Origin: Glycomyces tritici
Lineage (GTDB): Bacteria > Actinomycetota > Actinomycetes > Mycobacteriales > Micromonosporaceae
Reading direction: 5' to 3'
Length of the DNA: 64,000 nucleotides
NCBI RefSeq assembly: GCF_030403505.1
Contig: NZ_JAUEMJ010000005.1
Coordinates: 390,876 to 454,875, forward strand
Position numbers and translations under genes: made by a program. Positions 27,146-35,704 of the stretch are shown in pieces. Under the pieces are notes generated by a model. It saw nothing but the letters and a program-made list of their open reading frames with translations. It was not told where the DNA came from and did no database searches. Each line of letters opens with the position of its first letter. The first letter of the stretch is position 1.

Positions 27146-27167
27146 CTTTGGCAAGGGGGATGTTCGG

Positions 27168-27758
27168 ATGAGCCGAGACGGCTTGGCGCACAAAGGAGAA
27201 CGGCCGCTGCGCGCCGATGCGATCCGCAACCGCGCGCGGATTCTGGAGGCGGCCGAGGCGGTGTTCGCCGAGCAGGGCGCATCCGTGGCGACCGATGCCG
27301 TCGCCGCGCGCGCCGGGGTCGCGATCGGCACGGTCTTCCGGCACTTCCCCACGAAGCCCGACCTGCTCAAGGCCGTGGTCATGAACCTGCAGGACCGGAT
27401 CGTCGCCGAAGCGGACGCCATGGTCCGCGACGAGGGCGCCGTGACCGCCCTGTTCGAGTTCTGCTCCCTCGTCATGAACGCCGGCGCGAGCCACCGGGAC
27501 GTGTTCGAGCGCCTGGCCGAGACCGGGGTGCAGGTGCGCGTGGCCGATGCCCTGGTGCGCCTGCGCCCCGCCGTGGACGTGCTGCTCCAGCGGGCCCGCG
27601 GCGGCGGTGCCGTCCGCCCCGACCTGAGCACTGACGAGCTGATCGCGCTCCTCGCCGCGGTGTGCCAGGAGGCGATCGCCGACGACTGGAGCGCGGCGTT
27701 CCGCCGCCGCTCGCTCGACCTCCTCTTCACCGGGCTGCGGCCCGAGGGAGGCCGCTAG
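27168..27758 (+). CDS. TetR family transcriptional regulator
   Basis: 196 aa from ATG 27168, seven bases after AAGGGGGA. An upstream in-frame ATG at 27132 lies in the operator and is less likely. The helix-turn-helix reads VATDAVAARAGVAIGTVFRHF followed by PTKPDLLKAV, standard for TetR proteins, and the C-terminal domain is of the SbtR/TetR_C type. It is divergent from the SnoaL-like gene and shares two operators with it. Ends in a 4-nt convergent overlap with the AarF gene. Confidence 0.9.
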   Translation: MSRDGLAHKGERPLRADAIRNRARILEAAEAVFAEQGASVATDAVAARAGVAIGTVFRHFPTKPDLLKAVVMNLQDRIVAEADAMVRDEGAVTALFEFCSLVMNAGASHRDVFERLAETGVQVRVADALVRLRPAVDVLLQRARGGGAVRPDLSTDELIALLAAVCQEAIADDWSAAFRRRSLDLLFTGLRPEGGR

Positions 27759-29734
27759 CGCGCGTCGTCCCGGTCGCGGGGCTTGGTGAAGATGTCGGCC
27801 AGGACCCGCAGCGCCATGATCGAGGCGATCAGGAGCAGCGAGAGACCGAGGAACTGGTAGAGCCCGATGTCCTCGGTGACGGCCGGGCCGGTCTCGATCC
27901 CGATGAGCATCACGGCCATCACGCCCGCCGCGGCGGCGAGCACGGTGAGCAGGACCTGGTGCAGCCAGTCGGTGATCGCGCGCCGGTCCTCGGCGCGCGA
28001 GAACAGCCGGAAGTTCGCGGTGAGCCGCCCGGCCTCGGCCGCGGCGGCCAGGCGGTCGAGGCGGCGGGGGAGCTTGCGCAGCACCGGCAGGAGGTCGGCG
28101 GCCTCCTCCACGAGCATGTCCTTGACCGCGGTCGGACGCAGGTGCTGCTCGGCGTAGGCCTCGCCGATGGTGCGCGCCTGCGTCACCAGGTCGAAGCCCG
28201 GGTCGATCGCCGTCAGGCATCCCTCCAGTGTGGCCAGTGCGCGGAACACCGCCGCGAGCTCCGGCGGGATCGCGATGCGGAACTTGGCGATGATGCGGAA
28301 CAGCTCGGTGAACATCCGCAGATCCGGGGCCGATCCGGCCATGAGGTGGCGGGCCATGAACGCGCCCAGCGCGCGCTCGAACGCGGCCTGGTCGAGCTCT
28401 GAGGGCCGCGTCGAGACGCTGATGAAGGCGTCGGCCAGCGCCGGCCCGTCCTGCCGGTCCACGGCCGTGAGGATCGCCTGGAGCGAGGCGCGCAGCTCCC
28501 GGTCGAGCCGGCCCACCGACCCGAAGTCGATCAGCCCGAGCCGGTCGTCGTCGAGCAGCAGCAGGTTGCCCGGGTGCGGATCGGCGTGGAAGATCCCGTC
28601 GATCATGACCTCGTCGAGCATCTCGCGCAGCAGCGAGGCCGCGAGCCGCCCCGGCTCCAGCCCGCGCTCGGCCAGGACCGGCCCGGCGGTCGCGAGCGGG
28701 ACGCCCGAGAGCCGCTCCATGACCAGCACCCCGTCGTCGGAGAGGTCCGGGTGCGGCCGCGGGACGCCGACCGCGGCGCGGCGCCGGTCGTGCGCGACCG
28801 CGACCTGCGCGAGGTTGCGGGCCTCCACGGTGAAGTCGACCTCCTCGCGCAGCGCCGTCGCGAAACCGGCGGCCAGGCCCAGCACGTCCATCGAACGGCC
28901 CCAAGCGGTATGGCGGTCGAGCAGGCGCGCGAGCCGCTCGATGATGTCGAGGTCGCGCTCCACCGCCTGCGCGGCGCCGGGGCGGCGCACCTTCACCACC
29001 ACCGCCTGCCCGCCGTGCAGCACCGCACTGTGGACCTGCGCGATCGAGGCGGCGGCCATCGGCTCGGGATCGAACCGGGAGAACACCTCGCCGACCGGCG
29101 CGCCGATCGCCGCCTCGACCAGTTCGGCGGCGGTCGACCCCGGGATCGGCGCCGCCTGGTCCTGCAGCTTCGCCAGCTCGGCGATGTAGGCCGGCGGCAG
29201 CAGATCGCGCCGGGTGGAGAGGATCTGACCGAGTTTCACGAAGGTGACGCCCGCGTCGTCCAGCGCCAACCGCAACGAGCGCGCCTGCTCGGGGCCCTGG
29301 CCGAGCTGGCGGCGGCCCCGCAGCAGCCCAAACAGGCCGTGCCGGGAGGCGATGGCGAGGATCTGGAGATACCGGCGGGTGCGCCGCAGTCGCGAGCGCA
29401 TGCCCTTGAACCAGCTCCGCAGCGGCGGGACGGCGCCCGTGGGCAGCACCGCCTCCCACACCACCAGCATGATCATCGCGATCACCGGCGCGCAGAGGAA
29501 CGCCAGCGCGAGCAGCGCCACCGCCCCCGCCGCCTCGTCGGAGCTCGGCGTCTGGCCCCGGAAGGGCGCGAACAGGGTGGGCACGAGTCCGTACTGGACG
29601 ATCGTCAGACTGACGACGCTGACGATCATCAACCGCCACAACGTGTACCGCACGTCGAGCAGCCTGGTCGCGGTGTACGCGACGAGCGTGGTGTTGACGG
29701 CGAGGCCGAACACGGAGACGAGCAGGACGGTCAC
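27755..29734 (-). CDS. AarF/ABC1/UbiB-family kinase-like membrane protein
   Basis: 659 aa. N-terminal TM segments (about residues 1-20, 35-50 and 70-98) precede the ABC1/UbiB kinase-like domain. The family signature KLGQ is at 167-170, and the catalytic region FHADPHPGN...LIDFGSVG follows. Two C-terminal TM helices end the protein. Related UbiB/COQ8 proteins support isoprenoid quinone synthesis or lipid homeostasis. In actinomycetes the role is less defined. The start overlaps the upstream GlxA-type regulator stop by 4 nt, so the two are co-translated. Confidence 0.88.
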   Translation of the reverse strand: MTVLLVSVFGLAVNTTLVAYTATRLLDVRYTLWRLMIVSVVSLTIVQYGLVPTLFAPFRGQTPSSDEAAGAVALLALAFLCAPVIAMIMLVVWEAVLPTGAVPPLRSWFKGMRSRLRRTRRYLQILAIASRHGLFGLLRGRRQLGQGPEQARSLRLALDDAGVTFVKLGQILSTRRDLLPPAYIAELAKLQDQAAPIPGSTAAELVEAAIGAPVGEVFSRFDPEPMAAASIAQVHSAVLHGGQAVVVKVRRPGAAQAVERDLDIIERLARLLDRHTAWGRSMDVLGLAAGFATALREEVDFTVEARNLAQVAVAHDRRRAAVGVPRPHPDLSDDGVLVMERLSGVPLATAGPVLAERGLEPGRLAASLLREMLDEVMIDGIFHADPHPGNLLLLDDDRLGLIDFGSVGRLDRELRASLQAILTAVDRQDGPALADAFISVSTRPSELDQAAFERALGAFMARHLMAGSAPDLRMFTELFRIIAKFRIAIPPELAAVFRALATLEGCLTAIDPGFDLVTQARTIGEAYAEQHLRPTAVKDMLVEEAADLLPVLRKLPRRLDRLAAAAEAGRLTANFRLFSRAEDRRAITDWLHQVLLTVLAAAAGVMAVMLIGIETGPAVTEDIGLYQFLGLSLLLIASIMALRVLADIFTKPRDRDDAR

Positions 29735-30780
29735 GAGGCGGGGCCCTTCGGGTCGAGGCGGGATCCGATGCCGCCACAGGGTACTGCACCACCGCGCCGC
29801 TCAACCCGCGGTTGTAAGTGCGCGGTCGCGGCCACCGCCCGGTACTGCGACGGTGCGATCCCGTACTCGCGCGTGAAGGCCTGGCGCAGCGCCTCCGCCG
29901 AGGCGAACCCGCAGCGCGTCGCCACCCGGGCCACCGGCAGGTCGGTCGACGCGAGCAGCTGCGCCGCCGCCGTCACGCGCGCCTGCCTGACGAACCGGCC
30001 CGGCGTCTGCCGCAGATGCGTGCGGAACAACCGGGTCAGGTGCCGCGGGCTCACCCGCGCCACACCCGCCAGCGCCTCAGTGGACAGGTCGGCGTCGAGC
30101 CGCTCGCTGACGTGGTCGGTGACCTTCCGGACCAGGTCGTGGTCGACCGCCGGCGCGGCCGTGAACATGCTCATCTGGGCCTGGTTGCCCGGCCGGTGCA
30201 GGTAGGTGACCATGGCCCGCGAGACCCAGCGGGCCAGGTCCGGTCCGTGGTCGGCCTCGATGAACGACAGCGCGAGGTCGAGCGCGCTGGTGACCCCCGC
30301 GGCGGTGTAGACGTTCCCGTCCCTGATCCAGATCGGGCGCGGGTCCACTTCGACCTTCGCGTACTGCTCGGCGAGGCGCTTCGCGAAGTGCCAGTGGGTG
30401 GTCGCGCGCCTGCCGTCGAGGAGGCCCGCGGCGGCGAGGACGCTCGCCCCGGTGCACAGGGAGGCGATGCGCCCGCTCTCGCGGGCGAGCCGCCGCACGT
30501 GGCCCACGAACCGCTCGTCGCCGGCCGCGCGCTCGTGCCCGAGCCCGCCGGAGACGACGAGCGTCCCGATCGGACCGCGCAGGCGCTCCAGTGCCGCCTG
30601 GCCGTTGAGAACCAGCCCCGTGGAGCAGGTGATCGGCCGCCCGCCCGGTGTGGCGAGCACGAGGTCGTAGCCGAACGCCGGGTCGATCACCCGGACGGCG
30701 TCCAGTGTGGTCGTGACGCACGCGATGTCGAGGAGTTCGGCGTCGTCGTAGCCGACGACGACCACACGGTGGTCTGCCAT
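29731..30780 (-). CDS. GlxA-type transcriptional regulator (DJ-1/PfpI domain plus AraC HTH)
   Basis: 349 aa from ATG 30780. An upstream in-frame TTG at 30801 is less likely. Residues about 5-170 form a DJ-1/PfpI-like sensor with the nucleophile-elbow cysteine in IASLCTGASVLAAAG. The C-terminal AraC double HTH covers about 225-325 (LAGVARVSPRHLTRLFRTHL and VATRCGFASAEALRQAF). Upstream of and overlapping the AarF-family gene in one operon. Such regulators sense small molecules, often amine or amide compounds; the ligand here is unknown. Confidence 0.88.
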   Translation of the reverse strand: MADHRVVVVGYDDAELLDIACVTTTLDAVRVIDPAFGYDLVLATPGGRPITCSTGLVLNGQAALERLRGPIGTLVVSGGLGHERAAGDERFVGHVRRLARESGRIASLCTGASVLAAAGLLDGRRATTHWHFAKRLAEQYAKVEVDPRPIWIRDGNVYTAAGVTSALDLALSFIEADHGPDLARWVSRAMVTYLHRPGNQAQMSMFTAAPAVDHDLVRKVTDHVSERLDADLSTEALAGVARVSPRHLTRLFRTHLRQTPGRFVRQARVTAAAQLLASTDLPVARVATRCGFASAEALRQAFTREYGIAPSQYRAVAATAHLQPRVERRGGAVPCGGIGSRLDPKGPAS

Positions 30781-30882
30781 GCCCTCAGCATAGGTCTGCA
30801 AGACCAGGATGCCAAGATTTCGGACCTGCCGACCGCGTCCGGTTGACCGACCCGGGGAGACGCGCGAGGGTGGGTGGAACGG

Positions 30883-30899
30883 ATACCCCCTCTAGGTAT
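30883..30899 (+). promoter_or_regulatory. Second CsoR-like operator ATACC-N7-GGTAT
   Basis: ATACCCCCTCTAGGTAT lies directly before the ribosome site of the following gene. Its reverse complement matches the site at 7512-7528 at 13 of 17 positions, including both ends. This suggests one metal-sensing repressor for the two loci. The regulator gene is not in the window. Confidence 0.5.
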
Positions 30900-30909
30900 G
30901 GAGACCGAC

Positions 30910-31497
30910 ATGACCGCCACGACCACCGCAGCGCTGCCGCGCTCGACCCACCCGCTCCGCGCCGCTCTGCGGCGCTGGCCCACCGTCGCCGGGATCGTCA
31001 TGGCCGCCTTCGTGGCCTGGGGTGCGACCTCCGGGGCCGACACCGCGCCGGTCCTGGCCGCCTCCGGGTTCGTCTACCTCGGCTCGGCCGCCTTCCAGAA
31101 GCGCGGCGCGGCCTGGCCCGTGTTCTTCCTGTCCTTCGTCGTCATCGGCGCGGCCGGGTTCACGGCCTTCGAAGCGCCCCTGGCCATCTGGGCGCTCGTC
31201 GCGATCGCCGTCCTCTTCGCCGCGTTCGGCCTGCTGCGCGGGGCCGCGCGCCCCGCCGAGGGCCTGCCGCTGCAGAGCCTGGCGATGGCCGGCTTCGGCG
31301 GGCTCGCGGTCGCGGTCCTCCTGGTCGGCGGGGACCTCGGCCTCTACCTCGTGGCGGCCGGCCTGCTCGGCCACGCCGCCTGGGACGTGTGGCACCACCG
31401 CACCGAGCGGGTCGTCTCCCGCTCGCTCGCGGAGTTCTGCGTCGTCCTCGACACCCTTGTGGCCGTCGCGATGGTCGTCGTGGCCCTTCAGCACTGA
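30910..31497 (+). CDS. Hypothetical membrane protein behind a CsoR-like operator
   Basis: 195 aa from ATG 30910 (GGAG six bases upstream); an in-frame ATG at 30898 overlaps the operator. Five or six hydrophobic helices. A conserved-looking cytoplasmic loop LLGHAAWDVWHHRTERVV precedes SLAEFCVVLDT in the last part; the His/Cys/Asp pattern is suggestive but not a recognised site. No family name is assigned. The operator similarity to the DUF4396 gene at 7580 suggests shared metal regulation. A terminator follows. Confidence 0.75.
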   Translation: MTATTTAALPRSTHPLRAALRRWPTVAGIVMAAFVAWGATSGADTAPVLAASGFVYLGSAAFQKRGAAWPVFFLSFVVIGAAGFTAFEAPLAIWALVAIAVLFAAFGLLRGAARPAEGLPLQSLAMAGFGGLAVAVLLVGGDLGLYLVAAGLLGHAAWDVWHHRTERVVSRSLAEFCVVLDTLVAVAMVVVALQH

Positions 31498-31518
31498 CCT
31501 CCGGCATCGATGTGCGGA

Positions 31519-31547
31519 ACGGACCCGGCCCGCGTGGCCGGGTCCGT
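31519..31547. terminator. Terminator-like hairpin between convergent genes
   Basis: Perfect 12-bp arms ACGGACCCGGCC / GGCCGGGTCCGT around CGCGT, between the membrane protein gene and pnkp. Confidence 0.65.
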
Positions 31548-31552
31548 CGTCG

Positions 31553-34099
31553 CTACAGCCTCGGGTCGACCGGCTCGGACTCCAGCGCCAGGATGGCGAA
31601 CACGAACTGGTGGACCCGCCATAGCGGCGCGTCCTGCGCGACGAGGTCCAGGGCCTCGAGGCCGAGTGCGTACTCTCGCAGCGCCTGGGACCGCTTGTGC
31701 GTCAGGCGGCGCTGGCGCAGCCGCTCGAGGTGCTGCGGATCGGTGTAGTCGGCGCCGTAGATGATCCGCAGGTACTCCCGGCCGCGGACCTTGAGCCCCG
31801 GCTGGAGCTTGAGGCGTGTGTCGAGGACCGGTTTGACGACCATGCCTTCACCGCCGACGGCGCACAGCTCGTGCCACCACTCGGTCGCGCCGGCCTCGTC
31901 GGCGGTGCCGAGGGTGACCCAGCGGCGACGCGTCTCGAGCAGCGTGCCGGTCGCATCGGCGGCCACGAGCGCATCGATTGCCTCAAGATGCCAGTCGTGC
32001 CGGTGGTCGGCCCGATTCACGCCTTCAGTGGCGAGGATCTGGAACGGTGCGAGTCGCACGCCCTCAAGACCTGAAGTGGGCCAGCAGTACTGCTGGTAGG
32101 CGGCGGCGAACGCCTCGATATTGGACAGTCGGGAGGCGGTGCGCGCGGCGAGGTCGGCGACGTCGAGTCCCCGGGCCGCCGCCGCGCTCAGCATCGAGAC
32201 GGCGGCGGGGAGCGCGGCCGTGCCCGCGGCCGCGACGGACGCGAACTGGTCCTCGATGAGCTCGCGCGCTTTGGTCGACCAGGGGAGCAGCTCGCAGTCG
32301 AGCAGCATCCAGTCGGTCTCGAGTTTGTCCCACAGGCCCGCGCTCTCAGCGGCCGCGGCGACTCGGTCGAGGAGTCCGTCGGTCAGGGCGTCCTCTGCGA
32401 AGAAGGCACGCCCGGTGCGGGTCAGCACTGCGCCGGCGGGACCGGAGTCGAGCCCGAACCGCTTGCGGGCCGTCCCGGGCTCGCGGCACACCAGGGCCAC
32501 AGCCCGCGACCCCATGTGCTTTTCCTGGCACACCACGCGATCGGCCTTGCCGCGGTACTGGTCGAAGGCCTGGGCCGGGTGCTCCAGGTAGCCGTCCAGT
32601 GAGGAAGCGTCGACGGGGGCCATCGTCGGCGGCAGGTACAGCACGCGTCGAGGATCCTCGGCGAACCGGCTCATCACCTCCAGCGCGGCGGCCGCGTTCT
32701 CGGCGCGCACCTTCACCGTCCCCACGAGGCCGGTCGTTAGGTAGCGGTCGCCCGCGACGTCCGCGAAGTCCAACGTGGTCGCGTCGCGGCCGGTCGGCGC
32801 GTGCATCGGTCGCACCGGCTCGTACCACTCTTGTTCGGCCGCGACGGAGACGAGCTCCCGCTCGGGGTAGCGCAGTGCCGTGAGCCTGCCGCCGAAGCAG
32901 CAGCCGGTGTCGAGGCAGATGGTGTTGTTGACCCATTCCGGCTCGGCGGTCGGCGTGTGCCCGTAGACGACCATGGCCTTGCCGCGGTAGTCCTCTGCCC
33001 AGGGCAGGCGGACGGGCAGGCCGTACTCGTCGGACTCGCCGGTGGTGTCGCCGTAGAGCGCGAAGGAACGCACCTTGCCCGATGCCCGGCCGTGGTACGC
33101 CTCCTTCAACCCGGCGTGGGCCACGACCAGGTTGCCGCGGTCGAGCCGGTAGTGGCTCACCAGGCCGTCCATGAACGACCTCGCCTTGGCGTTGAACTCC
33201 TCGCTTTCACCGCCGAGTTGCTCGAGCGACTCCGCAAGGCCGTGAGCCACCCTGACCTTGCGTCCGTCGAGGGCCCGCACGAGCTTCTGTTCGTGGTTGC
33301 CGCACACACTGAGCGCGTCTCCTGCCGCGACCATGCCCATGACCAGGCGGAGCACGCCGGGGGTGTCCGGGCCGCGGTCGACGAGGTCGCCCACGAAGAC
33401 GGCCTTGCGGCCCTCCGGGTGCGCGGCGCCGACCGCGCGGCCCTCCTCGTCACGCTCGATCGCCCACCCCAGTTCGCTGAGCAGCGTCTCGAGCTCGGCA
33501 CGGCAGCCGTGCACGTCGCCGATGATGTCGAAGGGGCCGGTCTCGTCGGTCTTGTCGTTCCAGGACTTGGCGTATTCGATGCGGGCGTGCTCGATCTGAT
33601 CGACGCCGTTGAGCCGGTGGACGCGCCGGAACCCCTCCTTGTTGAGGCCCTTGAGGCTTCGCTTGAGGTCGCGGTGGTGGCGGCGGATCACGGCCTCGCC
33701 GAAGTCGCGATCGGACCGAGCGGCGTTGCGTTCGGCGGCGAGGCCGGGCTCGACGTCGAGGACGATCGCATCGACCAGGACGTGGTGCTCCTTTGCGAGT
33801 TCGACGAGTGAGGCCCGGGCCTTCGGCTGCACGTTGGTGGCGTCCACGACCGTGAGCAGACCGCGGCGCAGCCGCACGCCCGCGATGTGGTGGAGCAGGT
33901 CGAACGCCTCGGTGGTGGCGGTCTGGTCCGACTCGTCGTCGGAGACCAGGCCCCGGCAGTAGTCGGAGGAGATCACCTGCGTGGGTTTGAAGTGCCGCGC
34001 CGCGAAGGTGGACTTGCCGGACCCGGACACGCCGATGAGGATGACGAGCGACAGCTCGGGAACGCTGATCGTCGTCGGCTCGATCTCGTTGTCAGACAC
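31553..34099 (-). CDS. pnkp: Bacterial Pnkp: polynucleotide kinase-phosphatase-ligase domain protein (RNA repair)
   Basis: 848 aa from GTG 34099. Three domains are visible. The kinase has P-loop GVSGSGKST at 23-31. The metallophosphatase has GDVHG (194-198), GDLVDRG (237-243) and GNHE (267-270). The nucleotidyltransferase/ligase domain has EKHMGSR with lysine 527 as the adenylation residue, then a C-terminal GEGMVVKP (motif IV-V region). This is the known layout of bacterial Pnkp, which heals and seals cleaved RNA such as ribotoxin-cut tRNA together with Hen1. The start overlaps the hen1 stop by 8 nt. Confidence 0.96.
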   Translation of the reverse strand: MSDNEIEPTTISVPELSLVILIGVSGSGKSTFAARHFKPTQVISSDYCRGLVSDDESDQTATTEAFDLLHHIAGVRLRRGLLTVVDATNVQPKARASLVELAKEHHVLVDAIVLDVEPGLAAERNAARSDRDFGEAVIRRHHRDLKRSLKGLNKEGFRRVHRLNGVDQIEHARIEYAKSWNDKTDETGPFDIIGDVHGCRAELETLLSELGWAIERDEEGRAVGAAHPEGRKAVFVGDLVDRGPDTPGVLRLVMGMVAAGDALSVCGNHEQKLVRALDGRKVRVAHGLAESLEQLGGESEEFNAKARSFMDGLVSHYRLDRGNLVVAHAGLKEAYHGRASGKVRSFALYGDTTGESDEYGLPVRLPWAEDYRGKAMVVYGHTPTAEPEWVNNTICLDTGCCFGGRLTALRYPERELVSVAAEQEWYEPVRPMHAPTGRDATTLDFADVAGDRYLTTGLVGTVKVRAENAAAALEVMSRFAEDPRRVLYLPPTMAPVDASSLDGYLEHPAQAFDQYRGKADRVVCQEKHMGSRAVALVCREPGTARKRFGLDSGPAGAVLTRTGRAFFAEDALTDGLLDRVAAAAESAGLWDKLETDWMLLDCELLPWSTKARELIEDQFASVAAAGTAALPAAVSMLSAAAARGLDVADLAARTASRLSNIEAFAAAYQQYCWPTSGLEGVRLAPFQILATEGVNRADHRHDWHLEAIDALVAADATGTLLETRRRWVTLGTADEAGATEWWHELCAVGGEGMVVKPVLDTRLKLQPGLKVRGREYLRIIYGADYTDPQHLERLRQRRLTHKRSQALREYALGLEALDLVAQDAPLWRVHQFVFAILALESEPVDPRL

Positions 34100-35522
34100 G
34101 GTCGAACACTCCCATCTGGGTCGGGGCTCCGGCGATCGGATCGGTGTCGCCGACCCCTTCGATTCGTACGCGGTAGCCGTACTGCGCGGCGGTGGCCTCG
34201 GCCCAGGCCGCGAAGTGCGGCCGGTCCCACTCGAACCGGTGGTCGGCGTGGCGCATCTGGTGGTCTTCGAGGCCGTACTGCGCGTTGTACTCCGCGTTCG
34301 GGGTCGTCACGATCACCGTTCGCGGCTGCGCCTCGCCGAAGACCACCCTTTCCATTGCGGGCAGTCGGCCGGCGTCGAGGTGCTCGACGACCTCCATGAG
34401 GACCGCGGCGTCGAATCCCGCGAACCGCTTGTCGCGGTAGACGACCGACCCTTGGCGGAGCTCGAGCTTCGCCGCTTGGCGCTCGGGCATCCGCTCGACG
34501 TTCAGATGGCGCTCGGCCTGAGCGAGGGCGCGCGAGGAGACGTCGACGCCGGTGACGCGAGTGAGCTGCTGCTCCTTGAGCAGTGGAGCGAGCAGCTTGC
34601 CCGAGCCGCAGCCCAAGTCGATCACCGAGGTCGCGCCGCTCTGGCGAACCGCGTCGAGGACGGCGGCGATTCGCCGCCGGTGCAGCGGAGGCGTGCGCTC
34701 GACGCCGGCGCTGTTCGTCGGCGGCTCCCCGCCCTCGAGCGGTGCGGCCTCTTCGTCGAGGGGCGTTTCGAGGTCGGCGGTGGAGCCTTCGGCTTCCGCC
34801 AGCCGGGTGAGCGCGGCGCGCTCGTAGGACCTGCGGTGCGCGAGGTACCGCTGCGTGATGAGGTTTCGCTTCGGGTGGGACGCGAGCCAATCACCGCCGG
34901 ATCGCACCAGCTTGTCGACCTCGCCGATATCGACCCAGTAGTGCTTGGCGTCGTCCAGCACGGGCAGCAGCACGTACAGCTGGCTCAGGGCGTCCGAGAG
35001 CCGCGCCTCGCCGCGCAGGCGTAGGCGCACGTGGCGGGAGTCGGTTGCAAAGCCGGGCAGCGGTACCGCCTCGGCCCGGACCTCCCAGCCCAAGGGTGCG
35101 AACAGTGCTTCGACGAGGTCGGGGCCGCCCTTGCACGGGACGGCGGGCAGTTCGATCTCGAGCGGGAGGCGGGCCGCCGCGAGTTCGGGACGGGACTCGC
35201 TCACGCCGCTGCGGGCGGTCGAGAACACCTTGCCGAGTGCGACTGCCATCAGCGAGGAGGCCGCGTAGGGCCGGTCGTTCACATACTGCTGCAGGGAGGC
35301 GTCGCCGGATCGCCCGTATGTCTTCGCCAACCGGACCGGGTCGACCTCCAGCAGGAGCGCGGCGGTGCAGCGCGCCGCCGTCGCTTCAGGGTAGAAGACC
35401 CAGGCGGTGCCGAAGGACTGCTCGAACGCCTGCACGTTCGCGGGGTTCTTGCGCAGCAGCCAGCCCAGGTCGGTCGCGGGCCGGGCCTCGGTCGCGGAGG
35501 TGGTCGAGATCGTGAGGAGCAC
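34092..35522 (-). CDS. hen1: Bacterial Hen1: RNA 3'-terminal 2'-O-methyltransferase
   Basis: 476 aa if started at GTG 35522, which gives MLLTISTT as in homologues. An ATG at 35549 is the alternative; neither has a close ribosome site. The N-terminal half is the Pnkp-ligase-activating domain. The C-terminal methyltransferase has SAM motif DLGCGSGKL at 302-310, metal ligands E377/E380/H381 in LMEVVEHL, and HQMRHADHRFEW from 421. It methylates the 3' end at the cut site before Pnkp ligation, which protects the repaired RNA from re-cleavage. First gene of hen1-pnkp. Confidence 0.95.
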   Translation of the reverse strand: MLLTISTTSATEARPATDLGWLLRKNPANVQAFEQSFGTAWVFYPEATAARCTAALLLEVDPVRLAKTYGRSGDASLQQYVNDRPYAASSLMAVALGKVFSTARSGVSESRPELAAARLPLEIELPAVPCKGGPDLVEALFAPLGWEVRAEAVPLPGFATDSRHVRLRLRGEARLSDALSQLYVLLPVLDDAKHYWVDIGEVDKLVRSGGDWLASHPKRNLITQRYLAHRRSYERAALTRLAEAEGSTADLETPLDEEAAPLEGGEPPTNSAGVERTPPLHRRRIAAVLDAVRQSGATSVIDLGCGSGKLLAPLLKEQQLTRVTGVDVSSRALAQAERHLNVERMPERQAAKLELRQGSVVYRDKRFAGFDAAVLMEVVEHLDAGRLPAMERVVFGEAQPRTVIVTTPNAEYNAQYGLEDHQMRHADHRFEWDRPHFAAWAEATAAQYGYRVRIEGVGDTDPIAGAPTQMGVFDRV

Positions 35523-35595
35523 CCGCTGATCATGCCATCGGCTCCTCATCGCGGCGAGTCGGTTTCGGACGGTCCCACGCGGCGTGCTGCGGGGG

Positions 35596-35624
35596 TTGGC
35601 TTTGGGAAGCGATTGCCCTATGAT
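35596..35624 (+). promoter_or_regulatory. Candidate promoter of the pectinesterase gene
   Basis: TTGGCT (35596-35601) and TATGAT (35619-35624) are separated by 17 bp. The spacer contains GGGAAGCGATTGCCC, a half-symmetric GCG-centred segment that could bind a LacI-type repressor. A further TTGACA occurs at 35629-35634. Both readings are provisional. Confidence 0.4.
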
Positions 35625-35704
35625 CGCATTGACAAATATAAATGCCCGGATTGCTGAGGAAACTCCCGGCATGTCTCAGCGTCCGGCCCTCCCATGGAGT
35701 CGAC

